A stretch of DNA of 64,000 nt, from contig JAMXIF010001195.1 in the NCBI GenBank assembly GCA_028583685.1, positions 20,611,507 through 20,675,506 on the forward strand, in the 5' to 3' direction. The stretch's first letter is position 1; the number at the start of each line of letters is the position of its first letter. The position numbers and the translations under genes are program-made. The notes under the pieces are model-generated. The model saw only the letters and a list, made by a program, of their open reading frames with translations, was not told where the DNA came from and searched no databases. Shown one piece after another: positions 22,470-32,507 of this stretch. The DNA is from Petaurus breviceps papuanus. Its lineage: Eukaryota; Chordata; Mammalia; Diprotodontia; Petauridae.

Positions 22470-23790
22470 CAGCTTTTCCTAAGGTCAAAAATTATTTGCT
22501 TACTGCTTAAACCAATGAATTGTTTTCCAAATTCATCTACCTGGATCTTTCTCTGATATTTGATACTATGTACCATTCCTTCTCTCTGGATACTCTATTC
22601 CATTGTCTTCTATCATACTGCATTTTCATGGTTTTCCTATGTCTCTGACCACTATTCTCTTTCTTTTCCTGTCATCATCCCCATTTTGATCCTGAAAAAT
22701 GGGTATCCACCAGGCTCTATTATTGATCCTTCTCTTTTACTTATCTGTAACTTCTCCCTTGAATATTTTCTCAACTCATATGCCTTCAATGATCACTTTT
22801 ATGCAGATTATTTCCAAGTTCATATCTCTCCTACATAACTGTTAACATGGTGCTCGTCAATAATCCTACCTGCCTAAAAATACTACTTGCATCTTTTTTG
22901 GAAAGGGGAAGGCAGGGCAATTGAGGTTAAGTGACTTCTCCAAGGTCACACAGCTAGTGAGTGTTATGTGTCTGAGTCTGGATTTGAACTCAAGTCCTCC
23001 TTACTCCAGGGCTGGTGCTCTATTCACTGCACCACCTAACTGCCCCTCCTATTTGTATCTTAAAAGCAAAATGCTCAAAATTGAACTTTGCCCTATAAAA
23101 CTCGCAACTTGAATTCTTATTTTTTGATGATAGTATCATCATCCTTGCATTTACTCACACAAACAACTTTTGAGTCTTTCCCTGCATTCACCCTACATAA
23201 CCAGTCATTCATTCAATCTTGTTGATTCTATCTCCAGAGCATCTCTGGCATTTGTCCCTTTTTTCAATTTCCACTTCAATTGTCACATTTCAGGTTGTCA
23301 TCTCTTCTTGCTTAGACTATTATGGTCTTCTAGCCTCCAGCCTATTCATCACTCTAGTCCATCCTTCATACCATATCCTGGTGTGAGATACATTAGGTGA
23401 CTATCTTTCTAATGTGCTGCTATAAACATAGCATTCCATCACAAAAGCAAGAAAGCAAATAAAAAACAAAATTAAAATTCAGTGGCTTCTTATTGACTAC
23501 TAAGTAAATTAAAAACTAGTTCTTACATTCAAGGCCCCCCAAAAGATAGGTATGATATTCTTTCCAAACCTTTCATATATTATCTATCCCTCTTTACATG
23601 CTCTCTGTTTCAGTTAAACTGAACTTCTCCATTCACTTAAATTCCTCTCTTTTCTACATGTCTGTGCTAATATTTTCCCCTAATTCCTAGAATGGACTTC
23701 CTCCCTGCTCCCCAGCTCTGGCTATGAAAATCTTTACCTCCTTCTGGGAGCCAACTCAGATAACACTTCCTACTGATAGCTGTAACTGCT
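22470..23790 (+). mobile_element. L2 LINE ORF2, old, split by a SINE
   Basis: Sense-strand L2 coding features in order: 'gatctttctctgatatttgatactatgtacc' (core reverse transcriptase), 'ccaccaggctctattattga', 'atgcagattatttccaagtt' (catalytic YADD-type region), then after the SINE 'cttgcttagactattatggtcttctagcc', 'ttcagtggcttcttattgac' and 'cccctaattcctagaatgga'. Many breaks are present and no frame is usable. Confidence 0.75.
22893..23046 (-). mobile_element. Short SINE inserted in L2
   Basis: Antisense 'gggcaattgaggttaagtga', 'caaggtcacacagctagtga', 'gatttgaactcaagtcctcc', 'cactgcaccacctaactgcccc'. It splits the L2 between the YADD-type region and the downstream coding part. Confidence 0.85.
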
Positions 23791-23879
23791 GAAAGATTGT
23801 CAGTCATATTTGAAGGACTGGGAAAATGAGAAAAATACCACAGAGAACAGTCTGAATTGGCAAATGAGCTTGCCTTTGA

Positions 23880-24915
23880 TGATTTAAAAAATTCTGGAGC
23901 AGACCATTAAAGAAATGGTTTATAAATATCCATGAAAATAAGTAATTGCAAAGAGGCAGGGTTTCATCCAAAAATAGGACATATCTGATTTTTTTTTCTG
24001 GATAGGTTTACTAAATATAAGTATGTTAAGTAAATACTGTAGATACAATTTTCTTAGTATTTACCAAAATATTGGCTATAGTTCTTCATGGTATTTTGGT
24101 GAGAAATATGGACAGATGTGGAATTGGTGTTAATAACATTAAATTGTTTTAGAACTGCTTTGATATCTGGATTTAAAATGTCATTTTTAACAGTTCAATG
24201 TCAGCATGTTGGAATACCTGAGTAGGCTGCTCCAGACATCTCTGGCTCTGTGATATTTAAACTTTGTTATCAATGACCTGAAAAGAACACAAACAATCTA
24301 CTCACTAACTTTTAGATAATATAGACATTGGATAGATGACAAACATTTTGAATGACAGGTACAAGATAAAAAATTTCTTTGTGAGCTTGAATATTGAGAT
24401 GACTCTAATAGAAAGAAATTTGATAGAGGTAAATGTAAGTCTTAAACATGGGTTCAAAAATCAACTTGATGAATACAAGATAGGGTGTATGCATGATTAG
24501 ACACCACTTTGTCAGAGACGGCTCTAGTTAGGGATATTGGTATACTACAAATTCAATATAAGTTGTTTTTTTTTTTATTGTAACAATCCCAAAATAATAA
24601 AACAGCTAATATGATCATAGGAATCTGCAAGGTTTTAAAGGGCTATGGTGCCAACATCAAATCCAACTTTTTCTGTTTTGCTACAAATGGCAGAAACTAT
24701 CAATGGGTAAAAATTACAGAGAAGCACATTTGAGTTCTGTACAAGTAATCCTTTCTAACACTTAGAACTGTCCATAAATAGAATGGGCTGACTTGGAATA
24801 TAGTTAGTGCTACATCATTGTAAGTTTTTGTCCAGTGACTGAGCCATCTGTTAGAAATATTGGGAAAGGGACCATCCAAAGTCTAAGGGCTTTTCTAACT
24901 CTCTAATTCTGAAAT
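23880..24915 (+). mobile_element. L3/CR1 LINE ORF2, 3' half
   Basis: Follows the CR1/L3 order: 'cagggtttcatccaaaaata', 'ctatagttcttcatggtatt', 'acagttcaatgtcagcatgt', 'tttgttatcaatgacctgaa', 'gtaagtcttaaacatgggttcaaa', 'acagctaatatgatcatagg', 'agaactgtccataaatagaatgggctga', ending 'ctaactctctaattctg'. The span is about 1 kb with internal deletions. Confidence 0.8.
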
Positions 24916-25099
24916 GGTCTCTTTAGATCTTGTCATATTCATTTTATCCTTCAGAGGTTTTCTTAATAGATTCCAAGTGTTATTGTAATATCCCACACCT
25001 TTCTGAGGGTGATATCCTTACTTTTCTTATTGTAGATTTCTGAACATTAAAAAAAATAGTCTTAGTCCCTCCTAATTACAACAAAAAGGAACACTGAGC

Positions 25100-25639
25100 T
25101 GTAGCAGCAAGCACCCCAAGCGCGTCCTCAGGGTTTGCTGCCCATACAGGTTCTTGGATCTGCTTTGTTAAAGGAAAGCAACTCAAAATGGGTTAACAAG
25201 CTTACTTTAATCAGTCAGACATACATCGTTTACCTTGTTCAGGGGAAAAAGGTCAGCACCCCGAACTTCAAAGCATACAGGCAGAATTATCAAGACAGAA
25301 ACAGATCAAGTAGACAGATTTCCAAACTGTCCAACCATTACATCCATACCCACTCAACATCTGGGTTTCCACATCTGTGTTTTTCAAAGCCGGGGGACTC
25401 TCAACAATGGCTTCCCAGAATTCAGATCAAATCACAGAACACTTCTCAAAGTGAGTCCCAAAACAAAGCTACACATCAGGGCTTATATAGCCTTCTCCTG
25501 GCTCAGAGAATGTAACAACCTTATTGACCCACTGGCCAATCAAAAAGTATCTACTGAAAAACAAGCCTCCCTCCCCAGGCTTCTGGTGCACTTTAGCCTA
25601 GGGGCAGGGAAGATCTTCCAAATTTGCATTCCCATTACA
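25100..25639 (-). mobile_element. Solo LTR, endogenous retrovirus (class III-like), family A copy 2
   Basis: 540 bp with TGTAGCAGC...CATTCCCATTACA ends and a perfect 5-bp flanking repeat TGAGC (25095-25099 and 25640-25644). On the minus strand it shows an ATTGG (CCAAT) box, then TATATAAG at about 25482-25490 and an ATTAAA polyadenylation-like signal near 25215, so transcription would run leftward. By eye it is about 95% like the LTR at 51052, the youngest-looking pair in the window. It is a solo LTR with no internal region. The open frames crossing it on the plus strand are chance frames. Confidence 0.93.
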
Positions 25640-25644
25640 TGAGC

Positions 25645-27014
25645 TGAAAAACAATAAACTTTTAATTGATTGTCCAATCTCTAATAAATCAATAATGAGA
25701 CATGATGTTTCTTTCCCAAATGGAAGATTTTTATACCTTTTAAAAATTTTAACTATGGAATTAGCAAATTAATTTATAATTCTAGAGAGCTGGGTGTTAA
25801 TGTGGGTTATAAATATTTCCCTTCATTTCTTTTTTAGCTTACAGCTTACCTCTTCCCCCCAACACCCATACAACACTGATTTATGAAGAGGATTGAACAT
25901 AGTATTAATTTTTAAAGCAGCTTTGATGAACCAACATCAAAGTCAATGAGAAAGAAGTTAGAGCAGGGCAGTAGCTCAGAAAACATGATGCTTATTACAT
26001 ATTAATGTACAGTAGCTATTTCTGTTCACTTTATTGTAAGGAGTATTCATTCCCATCGGAATAGGTAAGGTTAATGTTTTCCCATTGGCAAAAGTTTCTT
26101 TGCACTAACATTCTCTTTTGAATCTGAAGTAATTTTGAGGGTATATTGACTTTTACTCCTTAGACTTAGAAATGTTACATTGACAAATAATTTGGATCAA
26201 AAGAGGGAAAAATCAGAATGTTCATTGGATGCCCTGGCCTATATGCAGAGCTGCCCCTAGGCAAAGCTGTGAATTAGAAGAGGTTTGTCTTTGTCCTCAG
26301 CTCCAGGCTCCCATTTCGGAGTCATTGCCCACTCTGTGGATGCCACTTTCCTTCTGCCCTAAGCAGCCAGTGCTCTAATGCCTCTTTTTCCTATCTCTCA
26401 TAGAAGAATTTGAGAAGCTCACTAAGTAGCGAATGACTAACAATGGATAATGATTTATTAAGGAGCAATCAAAATACCTGTCATACAACCTATGTGTATT
26501 TATGATGGGGGAGAGGAAAAACATCTTCTGCTTAGCTTAAATTAAATTAATGAGAGCTGAGTTATGGAATTTCAAACAACTGGATGGAAAAGACTCTTTA
26601 AAATTTTTTGCAATTCAACTTTAAAATCCCATAAAATCATATCAAGTACTTGCTTGTCTTTTCTTGCCTCATTTTCATAGTTTAAAGCTTCTGTTGTACT
26701 GTTCTTGGATGAAAGAGAATCTATGTGCCCAAAGAAGAACTGTCATGCAAAATAAAGGCCTTTTTCTTTTCTTTCTGAGTAGCCTTATGACTGAAGATGT
26801 CATAATGAAATTAGGTGATATCATCTCCTAAGCACATGGCCTGCAGGGTTGCACCAAATGTTTGAGGTGTTTCTTCAAATGAGTAAAACTGAGACTAATG
26901 CAATGTGATCCATGTCCTTGATTAGACTCTTCCCTGCCCCCTGCAAATAAAATGCTGCTTTTTGTTCAAAAACAACATAAATTGTTTAAATCAATCAATT
27001 AAGTAATTGATTAA
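25645..27014. other. Unassigned sequence
   Basis: No recognised repeat. A TTAA-rich simple stretch lies at 26990-27013. Confidence 0.45.
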
Positions 27015-27072
27015 TTAATTAATTTGCTTTTTGGAGGGCAATTGGGGTTGTGACTTGCCCAAGTTCACACAG

Positions 27073-27119
<47 letters not shown>

Positions 27120-27131
27120 AGTGTCTGAGGC
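27015..27131 (-). mobile_element. Short SINE, part 1, with (GT)n
   Basis: Antisense 'ggagggcaattggggttgtg...cacacagctag', then about 20 GT units at 27076-27117, then 'gttaagtgtctgagg'. The other part is at 28003-28075, beyond the LTR insertion. Confidence 0.88.
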
Positions 27132-27998
27132 TGATGGGGGATGGCAATAGGTTATACAGGAACTCTGATCAATATCTCTGACCAGAATCCCAGCAATTCA
27201 GTCTGGAAAGAATTCAGCCCAAGCCAAGTTGGCTGGTCATGATTGCAAAAGTTTATTGTACCCTTTACAGGGGGCAAGGGTCCTTAGGGGACCTGCAAAC
27301 TTAAAGAAGACATAGGCATAGTTTTTAAGGATTTGAGGCAATTAATCAGATGTCAATTATGCTAACTAGATGAGAAAGGGTGGGATTAGGGAGGAGTTAA
27401 GGAGTGGTCAGCTTAAAGGGACATGCACTTTTAATGTCAACTGTGTATTGCCCATAATTCACTGGGAAATAGCCCAAGGGTGGGGGGGGACTACCTGGAG
27501 GTGTGGTTTTAGGCCTGAAACTTCACTAAGTCAGCTAGCAGTCAAGGGCTGACTGAGAAGTGCCTAGTCTGCCACCCATCAGTGTCATGTTTGGCAAGAT
27601 GGATATTAGGAACCAAGGCTAATGGAGCCTCAGTATGTGTATAATTGGCTAAGGATTTAACCTATAGTTAGTGCATGGAAGGATTCATGGGGCATCTGGC
27701 CACTATACTAGGGGAGATAACATTTGCCTAAGCCAAAATGGTTATAGATGGTTTAGCGAAGGATTCATAGGTGTAGCTTGTTATATTTCCAAGCAGAGAT
27801 AAACAATTCAAGAGTTGTTTCTGGGCAGAGTGCTATCAGGGGGAAGGGACAGAGTTAATGATCTGAGGCTGGGGAGGGGGAATTGTGATTTTACAGACTG
27901 GTTTTACAAATTGATTTTACAAACTGATGTTACAAACTGATATTGCAAATTGAGTTTACAAATTGATTTTACAAACATTGATCCCAAGCACCCCATCA
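27132..27998 (-). mobile_element. Solo LTR, endogenous retrovirus (class I-like), family B
   Basis: Ends form the 8-bp inverted repeat TGATGGGG...CCCCATCA. The flanks carry a 4-bp direct repeat AGGC (27128-27131 and 27999-28002), and the interrupted SINE rejoins exactly across it. On the minus strand AATAAA is followed by 'cttttgcaatcatgac' about 115 bp from the end, which fits a polyadenylation signal with a short U5, so orientation is minus. A 4-bp duplication is usual for gamma/class I elements. It is unrelated to family A. No internal region is present. Confidence 0.88.
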
Positions 27999-28002
27999 AG
28001 GC

Positions 28003-28075
28003 TAGACTTGAACCAAGTCCTCCTGACTCCAAGACCAGTTCTCTATTCATTGCACCACCTACCCGCCCCTTAAAT
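28003..28075 (-). mobile_element. Short SINE, part 2
   Basis: 'agacttgaaccaagtcctcc', 'tgactccaagaccagttctc' and 'gcaccacctacccgcccc' complete the SINE begun at 27015. Confidence 0.88.
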
Positions 28076-29254
28076 TAAATTTAAAAGAGATGAGTTACAT
28101 AGAAATATCATAAGGAGTAAGATTTCAAGAAAATACAAGACTCAGTACAATGGGACACCCAGATATGTAATAAACAATTATCTGAATGAGATTAGAATTC
28201 CTTCAGAGAGTATATAGAAAGGGGATAACATTATAGGAATAACAGACACTAATTTTAGGGAAAATCTCTGGGTCCCTATGAGAGAATTTTCTAAGTGAAA
28301 AAAATTTAGCAGGCCCTAAGATGTTTAGAACTATGTCATACCATTGTAGAGATATGCATATTACATGATTTATAGTAATATACTTCTATTAAGAAATTTA
28401 ATATTAAAGAAATAATTATTAATGTGCGTTTTCCCTTCTACAGAGTATTTATTTTATACATACACTAGAGTGTTTGGCTATAAAAATTCATCGACAAAAC
28501 TGTAACTTTACTTGGCTCTATTTTACTTAAGGTATATTGTCTGAAAATTGTTATGTTAAATAACTATACTATAAATCTGTCCATATGAAAAAGGTTCCAT
28601 TCATACCTCATTAGATAGCAAGGCTATACAGATGATTCATTGTCCTTCACTATTGTGGTTTTGCCAGAGTAGACGATAAATACTATTTTAGTATACTAAC
28701 ATGGGAAGTTTTTCTGAAGCTTCATTCAGGGTAATTCAATCAAGCATTGACCAGACATAGCTTTAAAAGAGAAACCCTTGGCAATAGATGCCACAAAATG
28801 GTAGATGTCAGCCTAACACTTATAATCAAATTATTTCTTCTTTGAAATGCAAGCATCATAAAATAGGTTGTTCCAGAAGATACATGGAAGTTTTTTTAAT
28901 CTAAGTATTTGACTTTATTCTTTTCAAACAGATGGTTTCCTTAGTCTTATTTTCTTACCATGTGAGAAAATAAAAAGAAATGGAAAAAAAAGGAGAATGT
29001 TCCAAAATCTGCTAAGTATCAAATTATTCCCTTGTTATTTAGGCCCACTGAAAAGCTACCCTGAATTTGAGATGGAGCCCAGGGGAGAAAAACAAATAAA
29101 ACAAAACTTGTACTATTCATGTGTTGAGTCAATATATCCAAATCCTTTCAAAGCTTTATATTCTTACATGTTCTGTTGCAGTTTATACCTGGAGAGTATC
29201 TTCAAAATATGATTTTCCCCTAGAGAATCAGGGAAAGGAGTAGTAAGGGCCAAA
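28076..29254. other. Unassigned sequence
   Basis: AT-rich, with no repeat or gene recognised. The 71-codon frame at 28997-29212 has no motif. Confidence 0.45.
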
Positions 29255-29450
29255 AGTTTCAAAGCTGAAGATTCTTGGAAATCATGTAGCCCAACCCTCT
29301 CATTTCACAGAAGAGAATAAATGAGGCCTAATGAAAAGTAGATTGTCTAAGATCATCTACATTGGTAGGAACTGAGCAAAAATTGAGAGTAAAGTCTCCT
29401 GGTTCTGATTTCAATGTTCTCTCCAGCATTCAATGCTGTTTCTGAAGCAT
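29255..29450 (-). mobile_element. MIR-like SINE with CR1-type tail
   Basis: 'cttggaaatcatgtagcccaaccctctcatttcacagaagag' and the following 'taatgaaaagtagattgtct' follow the antisense MIR pattern, ending 'cagcattcaatgctg'. Confidence 0.6.
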
Positions 29451-30336
29451 CTCAAAGGAATTATACATCTCGCCTGATATAAATGAAACCTAGACGGAAT
29501 CAAGACTAGTCCTTTGTGACCTCAAATCATAATTTCACTAAAAAACAGTGATTCCTTTGTTATTGTTGCTTACTTCATCTTCTGGTGCCAAGATGGAGGA
29601 GTGAGGAAGGAAGGAACCCTCTGCAGACCTCCCAACTTCTCTTCCAGACAACTAGAAAACCACTTCAGAATTGGTCCAGGAGCAGGGAAGTAGCTTACTA
29701 GCCCAGCAGGAAAAGACCTTTTCACTAGGGTGGGAGGGAATGAGGTCAAAGGGCTATGGCAGTAGCCAGTCTCACAGGAAGAGGCATTCGGCAAGGCTCT
29801 AAGCTTGGGGCAATCCACCAGCAAGACCTCATCCTCCTGCAAGCCAGTAGCCCCCTAGGCAAATGAGTAGTTGGTGAAGCCTAACAAGGCTCCATTCTAG
29901 CAACCCTATTCCCAGCACAAGTCACCATTGTTGACCTATCATAAAGCTACCCCCTGCTGCTGGCCAACAGCAACTCCCCAACCCTGGGGCCTTCATACTG
30001 AGACCCTGTTGCCATAGCATCCCAGCAGCAGGGCCCTGGCCCTGGGGATGACCACCAACAAGATCCCTCCTCCAGGGTCAGTCACCAGAAAGAATCCCTA
30101 GCACCCCAGTAGCAAGGCCCAACCTTGGAGGATGCCAGCAGCTAGACCCCACACCCAGGGGAGGCCAATAGAGAGGCCTCACATCCCAGTACAAACCAGA
30201 AAGGAAGCCTGCCCTCCAGAGAAATCAAGCAGCTAAGCCCTGAAGCCCAGGAAAAGTCGGTGGTAAGACCTAGAGTACTAGCACAAAGAGCGTCTGATAG
30301 TACAGGACCAGAGCCCAACTCTCATATTTAAACACC

Positions 30337-30552
30337 ATGTCACCAAAAAGAAGAGAAAAAAATAAGCAAAAAACAAACAAACAAAAAATGAGATTGACTA
30401 TAGAAAGTTACTATGGTGATAAGGAGAATCAAGGCATGAACATAGAAGAGGCTAATAATGTCAAAATTGTTACATGTGAAAGCTCAAAGAAAAACACAAT
30501 TTGTTCTCAGGCCCAAAAAGAATTCCTGGAAGAGCTTAAAAAGGGATTTTAA
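30337..30552 (+). CDS. L1 ORF1 N-terminus (old L1), truncated
   Basis: Opens with MSPKRREKNKQKTNKQK, the basic N-terminus expected of L1 ORF1 protein. It is followed by 'SSKKNTICSQAQKEFLEELKKGF', the start of the coiled coil. A stop ends it after 71 codons. An overlapping +1-type frame (30458-30670) continues with 'RDFKKQIKEAEETWVGG', so a frameshift separates the two. ORF1 protein is an RNA-binding trimer that coats L1 RNA; this copy is a non-functional remnant. Confidence 0.65.
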   Translation: MSPKRREKNKQKTNKQKMRLTIESYYGDKENQGMNIEEANNVKIVTCESSKKNTICSQAQKEFLEELKKGF

Positions 30553-31593
30553 AAAACAAATTAAAGAAGCAGAAGAAACTTGGGTGGGGGGATTAAGAGT
30601 AATAAAAAAGATCATGAAAAAAGAATCAATAGCATGGAAAGAGATGCTCAGAATTTTGCTGAGAAAATAGCTCCCTAAAAAGTAGAATTAGCCAATGAAA
30701 AAGGAAGTACAAAAGCTCAGTGTGAAAACTAATTCTCCAAAAATTAGAATTGAATAAGAGGAAACTAATGACTCCATGAGACATCAAGATACAATAAAAC
30801 AGGGAGTCAAGATGGTGAAGTAGAAGCAGGACCTCCCCGCAGCTCCAGCTTCCACCTTCCCCAATACATGTAAAAAAGGGACTCTAAACAAACTTTGGAG
30901 CTGCAGAACCCACAAAATGACACAGAGAAGCTTACCTCCCACTGAGGACAGCTCCACAGGCTGGAAGGAATTGGCCAGCCCAGCGCAATGGGAGGCCAGC
31001 CCAGCCCCAAGCCTAGGCTTTAGCCCCAGGGCAGGCCTGACCAGCTGCCAGCTGGAGGGACTCCAGATCAGTAGCAGCTGTGGCCATTTTCAGATATATC
31101 AACACATAGATGCAAAGGACAAAGTGAGAGGTTAGTACAGTCTGGACTTTGGGACCCAGGAAGTGGGTGTGCTTGGCTTTTGTCCTCAGGGCGAGAAGCC
31201 TCTGACACTCCAGCACAGCCAGCCAGCACCACGTGGCAGCTTCAGCTCCTGGCCTGCAGAGTGTAGGGGGACCAAGCACCAGGCTGAGGGGTAATCAATC
31301 TTGTTTTAACTTTCCTGTATCTGGATTGCAGTCTAGGGTGGAGGTCCTGGGGTGTGTGTCCAGCTTGCCAGAGCGTGTGGAGACTTCAGAGAGGGCACCC
31401 ATCTAATACCTCAGGCAGTTGAGAAAACCCCAGCATTTGGGATGAAAGCTCCCCTGTCTGGTGGCAGAGTCCTAATGTGGCAAAAAGCCCAGGGGTCAAG
31501 TGACTGAGGGGAGACATGACTGGGCAAAGGAAACAAAGCTGACAGAAGATTCCAACATTAGACTCCTATTTTGGGGACAAAAAGGAGCAAAGC

Positions 31594-31854
31594 GTGGAAC
31601 AGGGGGAAGACAATGAAGTCAGAACTCCTGCACGAAAAGCTTCAAAGGAAAATACGAGCTGGTTACAGGCCATAGAGGACCTTAAGAAGCAGATAAGAGA
31701 AGTGGAGGAAAAACTGGGAAGAGAAATGAGAGTGATGCCAGAAAATTATGAAATGAGAGTCAACAGCCTGACTGTGGAAAATTACACCTTAAAAAACAGA
31801 CTAACTCAAATGGCAAAGTGGCTCAAAAAGGCAATGAGGAGAAGAATGCCTTAA
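31594..31854 (+). CDS. L1 ORF1 N-terminal part (ORF1-only L1)
   Basis: 86 codons. The second half has the heptad spacing of a coiled coil (VNSLTVENYTLKNRLTQM). A stop follows, and the rest of ORF1 continues in another frame from 31872, so one frameshift plus a stop separates the halves. A basic cluster (KKAMRRR) sits at the break. Confidence 0.65.
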   Translation: MEQGEDNEVRTPARKASKENTSWLQAIEDLKKQIREVEEKLGREMRVMPENYEMRVNSLTVENYTLKNRLTQMAKWLKKAMRRRMP

Positions 31855-31871
31855 AAAGCCGAATTTGACAG

Positions 31872-32507
31872 ATGGAAAAAGAATCTCAAAAGCTCAATGA
31901 GGAGAATAATTGCTTCAGAATTAGATTGGGGCAAATGGAAGCTAATGACTTTATGAGAAATCAAGATGTTGTTAAACAGATCCAAACAAATGAAAGAATA
32001 GAAGGCAATGTGAAATATTTCATGGGAAAAACCACTGACCTGGAAAATAGATCCAGGAGAGAAAATTTAAAAATTATTGGACTACCTGAAAGCCATGATC
32101 TAAGTAAGAACCTAGAAATCATCCTCCAGGAAGCTCTCAAAGAAAACTGCTCTGATGTTTTAGAACCAGAGGACAAAATAGATTTTGAAAGAATCCACCC
32201 ATCACCTCCTGAAAAAGATCCCAAAAAGAAAACTCCTAGGAATATTATAGCCAGGTTCCAGATTTCCCAGATTAAGGAGAGAATATTACAAGCAGCCAGG
32301 AAGAAACAATTTGAATATTGTGGAAACACAATCAGGATAACTCAGGATCTGGTAGCTTCTACACTGAGGGATCAAAGGGCTTGGAATCTGATATTCCGGA
32401 GGTCAAAGGAACTGGGATTAAAACCAAGAGTCACCTATCCAGCAAAACTGAGTATCATGTTTCAGGGGAAAATATGGTCATGCAGTTCAAGCATTCTTGC
32501 TGAATAA
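31872..32507 (+). CDS. L1 ORF1 protein, RRM and C-terminal domains
   Basis: The longest open frame in the window (211 codons). Residues 1-28 continue the coiled coil. Residues 62-74 (RRENLKIIGLPES) are the L1 ORF1 RNA-recognition hallmark. Residues 122-129 (PRNIIARF) and 183-194 (LKPRVTYPAKLS) mark the C-terminal domain. Family function: a trimeric single-stranded nucleic-acid-binding chaperone of the L1 ribonucleoprotein. The internal start at 31872 is an artefact of the upstream frame break. With the N-terminal piece the total is near 300 residues, a little short of a typical ORF1. No intact ORF2 accompanies it. Confidence 0.85.
   Translation: MEKESQKLNEENNCFRIRLGQMEANDFMRNQDVVKQIQTNERIEGNVKYFMGKTTDLENRSRRENLKIIGLPESHDLSKNLEIILQEALKENCSDVLEPEDKIDFERIHPSPPEKDPKKKTPRNIIARFQISQIKERILQAARKKQFEYCGNTIRITQDLVASTLRDQRAWNLIFRRSKELGLKPRVTYPAKLSIMFQGKIWSCSSSILAE

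Noticed and set aside
25135-25642. Two overlapping plus-strand open frames of 126 and 135 codons
   Set aside because: They lie entirely within, and antisense to, a solo LTR. They match no protein pattern.
26240-26430. GC-richer segment followed by 'tatctctcatag' and a short frame
   Set aside because: The acceptor-like site is followed by a stop within nine codons. No donor or conservation evidence.
27132-27998. Plus-strand 60-codon frame at 27370-27552 as a possible viral gene
   Set aside because: It lies inside a solo LTR, antisense to it, with no similarity to a viral protein.
31961-32329. 122-codon minus-strand frame
   Set aside because: It is the antisense shadow of L1 ORF1, which is supported by RNA-binding motifs on the plus strand.
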